A DNA stretch of 64,000 nucleotides from Zoogloeaceae bacterium (GCA_024235595.1 JACKMC010000002.1:363227-427226), one strand, 5' to 3'. Positions 37,502-46,129 are shown, counted from the stretch's first letter. The notes: a model not told the origin generated them from the letters alone. Translations and numbers: made by a program.

Positions 37502-37653
37502 GGGCTTCCCCTCGCGGCGTGATGTCGCCATCGAGTGAAACGTAGCACATGCCTGTGGCCGAATGTGAGCTTGGTGTGCCGGTCATGGGCTGCGCTCGGT
37601 GCTGCAGAGGCGGAAAGCCCCCTCCGCACCGCGTCGCCCTCCCGCCTAGCGCC

Positions 37654-38742
37654 TCAGTCGAGCAACGCGACCGACTTGATCTGCGCCCGCAGCGCGAGGC
37701 CCGCACGGATCTCCAGCCGCCTTGCGGAACGTTCGGTGATGCGCGCGAGCAGCGGTTCGCCGGCGCAGTCGAGGCGCACCAGCAACTGCCCGGGGGTGGT
37801 GGTCGGAGCGAGGTCGATGACGGTGGCCGCGACGCAGTTGAGGATCGAGGTCTGGTGCTGGGGGATCAGCGCGAGGCTGACGTTGCGGGCGTGAATGCGG
37901 CAGCGCAGTGGCGTGCCGACAGGCTCCGGTCGTTGCGACACCCAGATCTGCCCGCCCGCAAAGCGCAGGCGGCTGAGGTGGTCCGTTTCATGGCCGTCGA
38001 TCACCGTGTCCAGCACCACCCCGGCGTCGTCGGCGAAGGCGGCGGGCAGGTCGATGCGCGACAGCACGCTGTTGAGCGCTCCGCTGGCGATCGCCCGGCC
38101 GGCATCGAGCAGCACCAGGTGGTCCGCCAGTCGCGCGACTTCGTCGGGCGCGTGGCTGACATAGATCACCGGAATCGACAGTTCGCGATGGAGTCGTTCC
38201 AGGTAGGGCAGGATCTCGCGTTTTCGCTTCAGGTCGAGCGCCGCGAGGGGTTCGTCCATGAGCAGGATGCGTGGCCCCGCGAGCAGCGCACGGGCGATTG
38301 CGGCACGCTGGCGCTCGCCGCCCGAGAGGCCCTCCGGGCTGCGTTCGAGCAGGGGGGCGATACCGAGCAGTTCCGTCACTTCGGGGAGCGAGAAGTGTTG
38401 CTGTTCGGCCGGCGCACGGCGCTGGCCGAACTCCAGGTTGCGGCGGACCGACAGATGCGCGAACAGGCTCGCCTCCTGGAACACCACGCCGAGCGCCCGT
38501 TGGTGTGGCGGCACGAACAGGCCGCGCGATTCGTCCTGCCAGACCTCGTCGCCCAGGGCCACATAGCCGTCGGCGGCGCGCTCCAGCCCGGCGATGGCCC
38601 GCAGGCAGGTGGTCTTGCCCGAGCCCGAGGGCCCGAACAGCGCGGTAATGCCATGGCCGGGCAACTCGAGATCGACGTCGAGGCGGAAGTCGGCGCGGGC
38701 GATCCGGAGCCGTGCGCGGATGCGGCTGTCGGTGGCGCTCAT
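37654..38742 (-). CDS. modC: molybdate ABC transporter ATP-binding protein
   Basis: A 362-aa ATPase that powers molybdate import. Walker A is GPSGSGKTT near residue 38, the signature LSGGERQRAAIARALL near 130, and Walker B ILLMDEPL near 155. The last 70 residues form a TOBE/Mop domain that binds molybdate and regulates the pump. The start at 38742 overlaps the modB stop in an ATGA arrangement. It is the last gene of the modEA-orf-BC operon. Confidence 0.95.
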   Translation of the reverse strand: MSATDSRIRARLRIARADFRLDVDLELPGHGITALFGPSGSGKTTCLRAIAGLERAADGYVALGDEVWQDESRGLFVPPHQRALGVVFQEASLFAHLSVRRNLEFGQRRAPAEQQHFSLPEVTELLGIAPLLERSPEGLSGGERQRAAIARALLAGPRILLMDEPLAALDLKRKREILPYLERLHRELSIPVIYVSHAPDEVARLADHLVLLDAGRAIASGALNSVLSRIDLPAAFADDAGVVLDTVIDGHETDHLSRLRFAGGQIWVSQRPEPVGTPLRCRIHARNVSLALIPQHQTSILNCVAATVIDLAPTTTPGQLLVRLDCAGEPLLARITERSARRLEIRAGLALRAQIKSVALLD

Positions 38743-39419
38743 GGGCGCGCCCGCCGGCCCGGGTTGAGGGTGTACAGGGTGAGCAGCACGGCGAAGCTGA
38801 ACAGCACCATACCGCCCGCGAGCCAGTGGGCCTGGGTGTATGCGAGCGCCTCGACGTGATCGTAGATCTGCACCGAGACGACCCGTGTTTTCTCCGGGAT
38901 GTTGCCGCCGATCATGAGCACCACGCCGAACTCGCCGACGGTGTGGGCGAAACCGAGGATCGCGCCGGAGAGGAAACCGGGCCGCGCGAGCGGCACGGCG
39001 ACCGACCAGAAGCTGTCCCAGGGGCCGGCGCGCAGCGTGGAGGCCACTTCGAGCGGGCGCTCGCCGATGGCTTCGAAGGCGTTCTGGATCGGCTGCACCA
39101 CGAAGGGCAGTGAATAGAACACCGAGGCCACCACCAGACCGCTGAAGGTGAACGGCAGTACGCCCAGTCCCAGCGCTTCGGTAAGCCTGCCGATCGGGCC
39201 ATGCGGGCCCATGGTGATCAGCAGGTAGAAGCCGATGACGGTGGGCGGGAGCACCAGCGGCAGCGCGACGATGGCGCCGACCGCCCCCTTGAGGCGCGAG
39301 CGGGTACGCGCCAGCCACCAGGCGATCGGCGTGCCGATGATCAGCAGCAGCACCGTGACCACGCTGGCCAGCTTGAGTGTCAGCCAGACGGCGGCAAGGT
39401 CCTGGGAGGCGGCGGTCAT
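38739..39419 (-). CDS. modB: molybdate ABC transporter permease
   Basis: A 226-aa inner-membrane permease with five to six helices and the usual cytoplasmic EAA-type segment around EVASTLRAGPWDSFW near residue 137. Its ATG overlaps the stop of the small upstream ORF by four bases and its stop overlaps modC by four, so all three are translationally coupled. The length is normal for ModB. Confidence 0.95.
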   Translation of the reverse strand: MTAASQDLAAVWLTLKLASVVTVLLLIIGTPIAWWLARTRSRLKGAVGAIVALPLVLPPTVIGFYLLITMGPHGPIGRLTEALGLGVLPFTFSGLVVASVFYSLPFVVQPIQNAFEAIGERPLEVASTLRAGPWDSFWSVAVPLARPGFLSGAILGFAHTVGEFGVVLMIGGNIPEKTRVVSVQIYDHVEALAYTQAHWLAGGMVLFSFAVLLTLYTLNPGRRARP

Positions 39420-39628
39420 GTGGTTTTCAGCTTGGAGGTGGAGAACGGAACGCGCACTTTACACAGCGCGGTGCTGCCATCGAAGCGCGCATCGGGCAGT
39501 GCTCCACCGGCCTCGATCCGGGCTGGCGCTTCGGTCTCGTTGGACACCTCGACCACCATCGGCCACTGGCGCGGCAGCCACCGGCCGGTGCTCACCGCCG
39601 GGGCTCGCTCAAGGCAGTTCATAGCCAT
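39416..39628 (-). CDS. hypothetical small protein coupled between modA and modB
   Basis: A 70-aa reading frame filling the 190-base space between modA and modB. It starts inside the last codons of modA (20-base overlap; a second ATG two codons later is possible) and ends in an ATGA overlap with modB. This chain of overlaps argues that it is translated. It shows no signal peptide, membrane helix or family I recognise; a short GGALPDARFDGSTALCKV segment is its only notable feature. It may instead be a remnant of a longer gene. Confidence 0.45.
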   Translation of the reverse strand: MAMNCLERAPAVSTGRWLPRQWPMVVEVSNETEAPARIEAGGALPDARFDGSTALCKVRVPFSTSKLKTT

Positions 39629-40373
39629 AGCTGCGGATCATGGCGCGGGCCTTGTCGCTCTTGAGGAAGGCGATCAGCGCAGCCGCGGCCGGATTGTCGG
39701 CGCCCTTGACCAGCAGCACCGCATCCTGGCGGATCGGCTCGTAGAATGCGGCCGGGACATCCCAGCGCGATCCGCCCAGCGCCTTCCCGTCCTTGAGCAG
39801 CTGCGATGCGGCAACGAAGCCGAGCTCGGCGTTGCCGGTGGCAACGAACTGGAAAGTCTGGGTGATGTTCTCGCCCTGCACCAGCCGCGGGCCGAGAGCC
39901 GGCAGGGCACCGAGTTTCTCGAGGGTGCTCATTGCCGCCGCGCCGTAGGGCGCGGTGCGCGGATTGGCCACGGCAAGATGGCGGAAGCTGCCGCTCTGGA
40001 GGACGGCGCCCCGGTCATCAACCACGCCTTCGTCGGGCGACCACAGCACCAGCCTGCCGATCGCGTAGGTGAAGCGGCTGGGAGCCTTGGCGAGCCCTTC
40101 GCGGGCGAGGCGCGCCGGGGTTTCGTCGTCGGCTGACATGAAGATCTCGAACGGGGCGCCGTTGGCGATCTGCGCATACAGCTTGCCGGTGGCCCCGAAG
40201 GCCAGCACGGCCCGGTGGCCGCTATCGGCGCCGAAGGCTGCGGCGATCTTTTGCATCGGCGCGGTGAAGTTGGCCGCAACGGCAACGTGCACCTCGCCAG
40301 CGCGGGCGGGTGCGGCGCCCAAACCGAGCACCGCGATGAGCGCGCCTAGGGAAGCGGAAAGTCGCTGGAACAT
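39609..40373 (-). CDS. modA: molybdate-binding periplasmic protein
   Basis: A 254-aa periplasmic binding protein. The signal peptide covers about residues 1-25 (ending APARA), and the mature start GEVHVAVAANFTAPMQKI carries the conserved AAANF-type molybdate contact. Further contact segments are FGATGKLYAQI near 60 and AVANPRTAPYG near 140. The start at 40373 lies 14 bases after the modE stop, so modE and modA are co-transcribed. The length is usual. Confidence 0.95.
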   Translation of the reverse strand: MFQRLSASLGALIAVLGLGAAPARAGEVHVAVAANFTAPMQKIAAAFGADSGHRAVLAFGATGKLYAQIANGAPFEIFMSADDETPARLAREGLAKAPSRFTYAIGRLVLWSPDEGVVDDRGAVLQSGSFRHLAVANPRTAPYGAAAMSTLEKLGALPALGPRLVQGENITQTFQFVATGNAELGFVAASQLLKDGKALGGSRWDVPAAFYEPIRQDAVLLVKGADNPAAAALIAFLKSDKARAMIRSYGYELP

Positions 40374-40387
40374 GATGGGCGCCGGGT

Positions 40388-41206
40388 TCAAAGGTATTGG
40401 CACAGGATCACCGAAGAGGCCTTGAAGGCCGCGCAGGCTCGGCCGCCCACGGCGAGGCCGAGACTGTCGACGCTTTCCTGGGTGATCACCGCGCAGACAC
40501 TGCGTCCGCCCGGCAGGGCGATGGAAACCTCGGCGTTGACCGTACCGCAGTGGATACGGCTGATCTCGCCCCATAGCTGGTTGCGCGCGCTGATGCGCAG
40601 TTGCGGGTCGGCCAGCACCAGCACCGAAGACGACTTGACCAGCGCGGTGAGTTCGCTGCCGATCGCAAGGCCGAGCGCGGCCGCAGAATCGTGGGTGATC
40701 ACGGCGGCGATCTCGCTCTGCGAATCGAGCCTGAGGCGCACTTCGAAATCGACCTGCCCTTCGCGCAGCGCCACCACCGTGCCAGCGAACTGGTTGCGGG
40801 CACTGGTCTTCATCGACATGCGCTTGAGCAACTGGCGGAAGTGGGCGAGATCGCCGGCCGCGCCTTCGCTAAGGCCCTCGGCGAGGGTTGCGAGAGCGCC
40901 CTGGTACTCGGCCTCGAGCGCGCGGTAAAGCGCTACGGTGCGCCGGCCATGCTCGGTGAGCCGGGTGCCGCCGCCCTTGCGACCGCCAGCGGAGCGGACC
41001 ACCAGCGGCTGCTCGGCGAGGTTGTTCATCGCATCGATGGCATCCCATGCCGCCTTGTAGGAAATTGGCACCCTTGGCGCAGCCTGCGAGATCGAGCCGT
41101 ACTTCTCCACCGCCTCGAGCAGGCGCACCCGGGTGTCGCCAAGGAAACTGCCAAACTCGGTGTCGACCTCGATACGCCCGCGCAAGCGCGGTGGGGATCT
41201 TTCCAT
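40388..41206 (-). CDS. modE: molybdate-responsive regulator ModE
   Basis: A 272-aa regulator. The N-terminal winged HTH (about 20-110) contains YGSISQAAPRVPISYKAAWDAI, and two C-terminal Mop domains begin SARNQFAGTVV (near 135) and SARNQLWGEIS (near 205), the molybdate-binding di-Mop module. The length matches full ModE. The start at 41206 fits the usual N-terminus; the frame runs further up into the operator. The operator-like sequence just upstream indicates autoregulation of the whole mod operon. Confidence 0.95.
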   Translation of the reverse strand: MERSPPRLRGRIEVDTEFGSFLGDTRVRLLEAVEKYGSISQAAPRVPISYKAAWDAIDAMNNLAEQPLVVRSAGGRKGGGTRLTEHGRRTVALYRALEAEYQGALATLAEGLSEGAAGDLAHFRQLLKRMSMKTSARNQFAGTVVALREGQVDFEVRLRLDSQSEIAAVITHDSAAALGLAIGSELTALVKSSSVLVLADPQLRISARNQLWGEISRIHCGTVNAEVSIALPGGRSVCAVITQESVDSLGLAVGGRACAAFKASSVILCQYL

Positions 41207-41221
41207 TTGCCTCTTGTCCTG

Positions 41222-41247
41222 CGCTATGTTGTGAGATACATAACGAT
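41222..41247. promoter_or_regulatory. ModE operator
   Basis: CGCTATGTT (41222-41230), spacer GTGAGA, TACATAACG (41237-41245), then AT. This is close to the known ModE box, two CGnTATaTa-type arms around a six-base spacer. It lies 16 bases before the modE start and faces the molbindin remnant on the other side. Confidence 0.75.
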
Positions 41248-41415
41248 ATTTTGGCGCCTTGTCCATCCCCATGTGGCCGACGAATCGCAAGGAGCACTAT
41301 CTTTGCAGTCGAAAGGCGTTTCCTGACCGAATGCGGGCACGCCTCGAATCCTTCACCATGTTTGCCAGGACGTGGCGAAAGGCGAGCAGTCGGATCGACG
41401 CCGCAGCAGCGCATC

Positions 41416-41680
41416 ATGCAGATCAGTGCATGGAACGTCTTTGAAGGGACGGTGAGCGCGCTCATCGCAGGCGAGGTACGGTGGTGAGCCTCAACGGCGT
41501 GGATGCGCTCGGACTCGCGATCGGCAAGCCGGTAACGGCCATTGTGAAGGAGCCGTGGGTGATGATGCACTCCGGGGCGGGCGACGGGGGCCAGCAGATC
41601 GGCTCGTCCGCCCGCAACCAGCTTGCCGGTGTGGTCGAGCATGTGGACCACGGCGCAGTGAGTTGCAAAGTCGGCCCGAT
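41416..41680 (+). pseudogene. decayed tandem molbindin (Mop/TOBE) gene
   Basis: Two pieces of a di-Mop molybdate-binding protein in different frames. From the ATG at 41416 the frame reads MQISAWNVFEGTVSALIAGEV and then stops (TGA at 41485). In a second frame from about 41481 it reads NGVDALGLAIGKPVTAIVKEPWV and, after a linker, SSARNQLAGVVEHVDHGAVSCKV, the start of a second Mop repeat that then loses similarity. The expected middle of the first repeat (about 15-20 residues) is missing, so a deletion with frameshift and a 3' loss are both needed. Its location across the ModE box from modE is where a molybdate-regulated molbindin would be expected. Confidence 0.65.
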
Positions 41681-42498
41681 CAGCCGAGATGCCTGCTCGA
41701 GGCTTTCGAACGGGACCTCACGCCGAAGATTTCGATTGGAACGAACGACGAAGAAGCACGGACCCGGCTGGCAGAGACGCGTGAGCTGTTTCGGTCGGGC
41801 CTCGCCGCGGCGCCGCTCCCTTGCGGGCCGTCGAGCTGGTCATTTCAACCGGGGTCGAGTAGGGCGGATGAGCGAAGCGGCATCCGCCGTGCGCTGCCGG
41901 CTGAACCTACCGCTGGTCAAAGGCGCTGCGTCACCTTCCGATCCCGGAGCCGTTCGGCGAACGACTGCGTGGCAAGGGTCTGGCAGCAAAGGCGGTCATC
42001 GAAGCCGCCACTCGAAAATCCGGTCACCTGATAATGGCGTGGTGCAATCGGGAGAGCCATTTCGAGCAGCTTCTTGCCAGCCGGCGCCTGACGCGAAAGC
42101 TCGGGTTTGACACCCCGACCCATATCGGAGCCTTCACCAAACCCGGGGCCATTCAGCAGCAGGCCGAAGGCCGGCGTGGCCCGAACTCGGTGGGGGCCGG
42201 CCGCCAGCTCGAGCAGGCTCGCTGCGGTGCAGCGGAACAGGGCATCTAGGAGCCAGCACGGGTGGCGGGCCGCCCGTGGGTTGAGGAAGAGGCCCGCCAC
42301 CTGCATCAAACTGAACTCCTCGAACAATAGTGTCGGCAGGGCATGATCACGGCCGGGATACTGACCGGCGCGACGGAAGTTGGGGGCCCGCGCAAAGCTT
42401 AGTGCCGGAGCGCGCGAGTCGCCAGCTTCATGCAAACGAGATCGCAGGCCGTCCGGCGCATTCCATTGACTGCTGGAGGCGTCCGACCGCATGGCCGA
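41681..42498. other. gene-poor, apparently decayed region
   Basis: About 820 bases without a convincing gene. Frames are broken; one stretch reads ERDLTPKISIGTNDEEA and another GKGLAAKAVIEAATRKSGHL, which look like coding debris, but I cannot assign them. A palindromic element lies at 41863-41888. The minus-strand frame at 41917-42492 has no recognisable family or ribosome site. Confidence 0.4.
41863..41888. repeat. REP-like palindrome
   Basis: GGCGGATG (41863-41870) and CATCCGCC (41881-41888) form a perfect 8-bp inverted repeat around AGCGAAGCGG. The sequence resembles intergenic GCGGATGAGCGAAGC-type elements seen in many proteobacterial genomes. Only one copy was seen in this window. Confidence 0.45.
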
Positions 42499-43359
42499 TC
42501 AGCCCACCCTGACCTCGACCTCCATCCCCTCGAAGGCGTCGGCCGCGCCCACATAACTGCCCGATACGGGCATCAGCAGCGTGATGTCACGGGCCACGGC
42601 GACCGGAACCAGATTGAATCCGCCGATGCTGCGGTTGGTTGGATCGAAGTTGATCCAGCCCGCCCCGGGCACATAGACCTCTGCCCACGCGTGGGTGGAT
42701 CCGGACCCCGCGGAACCCGTCGCGGTGCTTTGCGGGTCGTACAGGTAGCCCGACACGATGCGGGCGCCCATGTCGAGGCTGCGCACCGCCTCGGCGAACA
42801 ATATTGCGAAGTCGCGGCACGAACCCTTGCCGCGCTCGAGCGATTCGATCGGCGTCTGGGTTCCTTCGCTTTCGCGCACCTCGTACTGCAAGGCTTCGGA
42901 CACGCCGTGGCTGATCGCCTTGAGCAATTCCAGCGTGTCGGGTGCGGCGCCCCGCACGAATGAGCGAGCCCACTTGTGCAGGCGTCCCATCGGGTCGAGG
43001 TATTGCTGGATCGCGAGGGCGCCCAGATCGGCGCGATCATCGTTCGAATAGAAGAACGGGTAGGTGAGGGCAGTTGCCGCAATATTGAAGATCGGCCAGG
43101 GGTTGCCGGTGAGATCCAGCTCGACCTTGCTTTCGATCCGCAAGGTGTCGGTCTTGCCGGTGAACGACGCGGTCGCGACGGCATTGCCGGAGACATCGTG
43201 CGCCCAGCTTATCGTCGCCTCGGGAGACACCTCCAGGGCGTGTGATACGAGCTGCAGTTCACGACTCTCCCTGGGGCGCAGCATCAGCCGGTGCGGGTTC
43301 AGGCTGACGGCGCTGCGATAGCGATAGAGCGTTGTGTGAGTGATTCGGATTCGGGTCAC
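42499..43359 (-). CDS. transglutaminase-like cysteine peptidase family protein
   Basis: A 286-aa cytoplasmic protein of the transglutaminase-like superfamily. The N-terminal beta domain begins TRIRITHTTLYRYRSAV, the usual opening of this bacterial group. The catalytic triad is visible as GSCRDFA (Cys, near residue 172), STHAWAEVY (His, near 232) and FDPTN (Asp, near 250). I choose GTG at 43359 because AGGAG stands nine bases upstream and the family starts there; the frame stays open further. The usual operon partners (alpha-E and circularly permuted ATP-grasp proteins) are absent here. Substrates are unknown. Confidence 0.85.
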   Translation of the reverse strand: MTRIRITHTTLYRYRSAVSLNPHRLMLRPRESRELQLVSHALEVSPEATISWAHDVSGNAVATASFTGKTDTLRIESKVELDLTGNPWPIFNIAATALTYPFFYSNDDRADLGALAIQQYLDPMGRLHKWARSFVRGAAPDTLELLKAISHGVSEALQYEVRESEGTQTPIESLERGKGSCRDFAILFAEAVRSLDMGARIVSGYLYDPQSTATGSAGSGSTHAWAEVYVPGAGWINFDPTNRSIGGFNLVPVAVARDITLLMPVSGSYVGAADAFEGMEVEVRVG

Positions 43360-43451
43360 GGTGCGGGGCTCCTGAAGTGCCTCCAGACTAACACCTCGGC
43401 GGACGCGAGCCGGCGAGAAAGGCCACACGAGCGTCCTCGTACCGGGCTCGC

Positions 43452-44429
43452 TCAACGCGCAGAGCATCGAGGTTCATCGATCGCGTTCTCGATAGCGAAG
43501 CCCGGTTGCACGGCGCGATCCGAAGCGGGGAAGGACTGGGCCTGGGCCACGGTTTCGCCTGCCGGCGTGCGCGCTGCCGCCCAGGCCAGCAGCGCCACGG
43601 CGCCGAGAATCAGCGGCAGCGCGGTCCACGTTTCGGGCGCGATCGTCTCGCCACCCAGCCATGCGCCGACCAGCAACGCCACCGGCGGATTGACGTAGGC
43701 ATAGCTGGTGGCGAGCGCGGGCGAGACGTGGGCGACCAGGTACATGTAGGCGGAGAACGCGATCAGCGAGCCGAACACCACGAGATAGGCCCAGGCCAGC
43801 AGCGGCCGCCAGTCCGCGGCGATCGCCCAGCTTTCGCCCTTGAGCGCGCTGACGATCAGCAGCAGCGTTCCGCCGAGCAGCATTTCAGCGGCGAAGCCGC
43901 TGGCGCCGGCGGGGATGTCGAGGCGTCGCGACCATTGCGAGCCGAAGGACCAGCAGGTAATGGCGAAGAGGATTGCCGCGGTACCGAGCGGGCTGGCGCG
44001 GAACTCTGCGCCGCCGGTGAGCAGCACCACGCCGATGCTGCCGAGCAGCACCGCCAGCCATTCCAGCGCCCCGGGGCGCCGCCCGAAAACGCCCGACCAC
44101 AAGGCCGCGCAAAGCGGCAGGGCGCCGATCAGCACGGTGGTCGCTCCGGAGCTTATCCACTGCTCGGCGGTGGCCACGCCGCCCATTCCGCAGCCCAGCA
44201 ACAAGGCCCCGATGGCACCGCAGTCGCGCCACTGGCGGGCCGTTGGCAGCGGCGCCCCGCGCAGGCGCTGGAAGGTCATCAGCAGGGCCCCGGCGACGAG
44301 GAAGCGGATCGCCATCTGGAACAGCGGCGCGAAGCCTTCGAGGGCGACACTGATCGCGAAGTAGGTCGTTCCCCACACGAGGTAGACCGCCAGCAGGCAG
44401 GCGAGGACGGGAAGGCGGAGGGTACGCAT
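43452..44429 (-). CDS. EamA/DMT-family transporter, YedA-like
   Basis: A 325-aa ten-helix exporter with two EamA repeats. The beginning (LAVYLVWGTTYFAISVALEG, residues 13-32) and AYVNPPVALLVGAWLGGE near 245 are typical of the YedA/RhaT-like branch. A hydrophilic tail of about 25 residues follows the last helix. The gene is divergent from an Lrp/AsnC regulator 133 bases away, a common pairing in which the regulator controls the exporter of an amino acid it senses. Confidence 0.87.
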   Translation of the reverse strand: MRTLRLPVLACLLAVYLVWGTTYFAISVALEGFAPLFQMAIRFLVAGALLMTFQRLRGAPLPTARQWRDCGAIGALLLGCGMGGVATAEQWISSGATTVLIGALPLCAALWSGVFGRRPGALEWLAVLLGSIGVVLLTGGAEFRASPLGTAAILFAITCWSFGSQWSRRLDIPAGASGFAAEMLLGGTLLLIVSALKGESWAIAADWRPLLAWAYLVVFGSLIAFSAYMYLVAHVSPALATSYAYVNPPVALLVGAWLGGETIAPETWTALPLILGAVALLAWAAARTPAGETVAQAQSFPASDRAVQPGFAIENAIDEPRCSAR

Positions 44430-44489
44430 GGGTGGGCTCGACGGGTGTTTCAAGGGCTCCATGTTATTTGGGCAGTGCCGCGACTGGAA

Positions 44490-44513
44490 TTGCGATACTG
44501 CACCAGATCGCAA
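44490..44513. promoter_or_regulatory. candidate Lrp operator
   Basis: TTGCGAT (44490-44496) and ATCGCAA (44507-44513), a perfect 7-bp dyad with a 10-base spacer, in the divergent region between the exporter and the Lrp regulator. A further small dyad GGATTAATATCC lies just downstream. Confidence 0.45.
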
Positions 44514-44562
44514 GATCGGGATTAATATCCAAGGAAAAACTGCGTCTTGGGATTGAAAATAA

Positions 44563-45042
44563 ATGGATGCGCTCGACTACCGAATTCTCACGCAGCTGTC
44601 GGACAACGCCCGACGGCCGTTTGCCGAGCTGGCACGCGAACTCGGGGTCTCGCAACCCACGGTGGCGGAGCGGGTGCGGCGCATGGAAGAGCGTGGGGTG
44701 ATCCTGGGCAGCAGCCTGCGGCTCGACTACGGCAAGCTCGGTTTTCCGATCACCGCGCTGGTGCGGATCGTACTGAATACCCGGGATCAGTATCGCCTCG
44801 AGGACATCGCCCGCGGCCAGCCACAGGTGGTGGAGATGCATCGGCTCACCGGCGAGGACAGCCTGATCGCACGGGTGGTGGCGCGCTCGGTCGAAGACCT
44901 CGCCGCGGTGATCGAGACCTTGTGCCAGTTCGGCCAGTCGAACACCTCGCTGGTGGTGTCCACGCCGATTCCGGTACGCAGCCCTATCGACGCCCTGATG
45001 CCCAGGAAGACCAAGGCTACGACGCCTGCCAAGCCCACCTGA
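44563..45042 (+). CDS. Lrp/AsnC-family regulator
   Basis: A 159-aa regulator. The N-terminal HTH (residues 1-60) begins MDALDYRILTQLSDNARRPF and contains LARELGVSQPTVAERVRRM, and the C-terminal RAM/effector domain (about 68-145) includes EMHRLTGEDSLIARVVA. It ends in a basic tail. It probably regulates the divergent YedA-like exporter in response to an amino acid. It converges with the radical SAM gene, with four bases between the stops. Confidence 0.88.
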   Translation: MDALDYRILTQLSDNARRPFAELARELGVSQPTVAERVRRMEERGVILGSSLRLDYGKLGFPITALVRIVLNTRDQYRLEDIARGQPQVVEMHRLTGEDSLIARVVARSVEDLAAVIETLCQFGQSNTSLVVSTPIPVRSPIDALMPRKTKATTPAKPT

Positions 45043-45046
45043 GTGC

Positions 45047-46129
45047 TCAGAAAAGCTCCATCTGCGTGGTGTTCGGGCGCGGCGGCGCGAAGCGACTGCA
45101 GTCGAGCTTGCCTCGCCCTGGGTTCAGACCGAGGCGACGGACGCAATTCCTGAAACGCTGGGCGTAGAGATCGGCGAAAATGCCTTCGCCGCGCATGCGC
45201 GTGCCGAACTCGGTGTTGTTGAGCTCACCACCGCGCAGCTCGCGCAACCGGTTGAGGATCCGCGCGCTGCGCTGCGGATAGTGGCTTTCGAGCCAGTCGG
45301 CGAAGAGCGCCCTGAGCTCATGGGGAAGCCTGAGCAGTACGTAGCCGGCCTTCTGCGCACCCGCAGCGCTGGCGGCCTCGAGTACCCGTTCGAGCTCATG
45401 ATCGTTGAGTGCCGGGATCAATGGTGCCATGAGCACCCCGACGGGGACGCCGGCGGCCTGCAACCGGCCGATCATCTCGAGGCGCCGTTCGGGCGTCGGC
45501 GCGCGCGGTTCCATCTTTCGTGCCAGCGCCTTGTCGAGGGTCGTGACCGAGATCATCACCTCGGCGAGGCCGTCGGCGGCGAGCTCGGCGAGCAGATCGA
45601 GGTCCCGCTCGATCAGCACGCCCTTGGTCACGATCGAGACCGGATGACGGGTTTCGGCCAGCACTTCGAGGATCGAGCGCGTCACGCCGAGTCGGCGTTC
45701 GATCGGCTGCCAGGCGTCGGTATTCACCCCCAGCGCGATCGGTGCGCAGCGATAGCCGGGTCGCGCCAGCTCCTCGCGCAGGCGTGCCGCCGCGTCGGGC
45801 TTGCACACCAGCCGTGTCTCGAAGTCGAGGCCCGGCGAGAAGCCCAGATAGGCGTGACTCGGGCGCGCGAAACAGTAGCAGCAACCGTGCTCGCAACCGC
45901 GGTAGGGGTTGATCGAGCGGTCGAAGGGCACATCGGGCGAGCGATTGAAGGTGATCACCGAGCGCGCGCTGTCCTCGCTCAGTATCGTCTGCGGTGCGTC
46001 GGTGAGCCGCTCGTCCGCGTCGCTCCATCCGTCGTCGAAGTGCTCGCGCTGCCATTCGGCGAAGCGGCTGTCTGGCTTGAGGGCGCTGCCTCTGCCACGG
46101 GGAGGGGGTGGAGTCTTGGCGGTGCTCAT
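45047..46129 (-). CDS. PA0069-family radical SAM protein
   Basis: A 360-aa radical SAM protein related to spore photoproduct lyase-like (SplB) proteins of unknown reaction. The [4Fe-4S]-SAM motif is C-x3-C-x2-C in YRGCEHGCCYCFARPSH near residue 75. A conserved region with GVNTDAWQPIE near 140 and VLMAPLIPALNDHE near 230 is typical of the family. The N-terminus is proline- and arginine-rich. The gene stands alone, divergent from the cytochrome b gene. Confidence 0.87.
   Translation of the reverse strand: MSTAKTPPPPRGRGSALKPDSRFAEWQREHFDDGWSDADERLTDAPQTILSEDSARSVITFNRSPDVPFDRSINPYRGCEHGCCYCFARPSHAYLGFSPGLDFETRLVCKPDAAARLREELARPGYRCAPIALGVNTDAWQPIERRLGVTRSILEVLAETRHPVSIVTKGVLIERDLDLLAELAADGLAEVMISVTTLDKALARKMEPRAPTPERRLEMIGRLQAAGVPVGVLMAPLIPALNDHELERVLEAASAAGAQKAGYVLLRLPHELRALFADWLESHYPQRSARILNRLRELRGGELNNTEFGTRMRGEGIFADLYAQRFRNCVRRLGLNPGRGKLDCSRFAPPRPNTTQMELF

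Noticed and set aside
41917..42492. 191-codon minus-strand frame as a possible gene in the decayed region
   Set aside because: No ribosome site, no recognised motif, and overlapping broken plus-strand coding debris; kept only as part of a gene-poor region.
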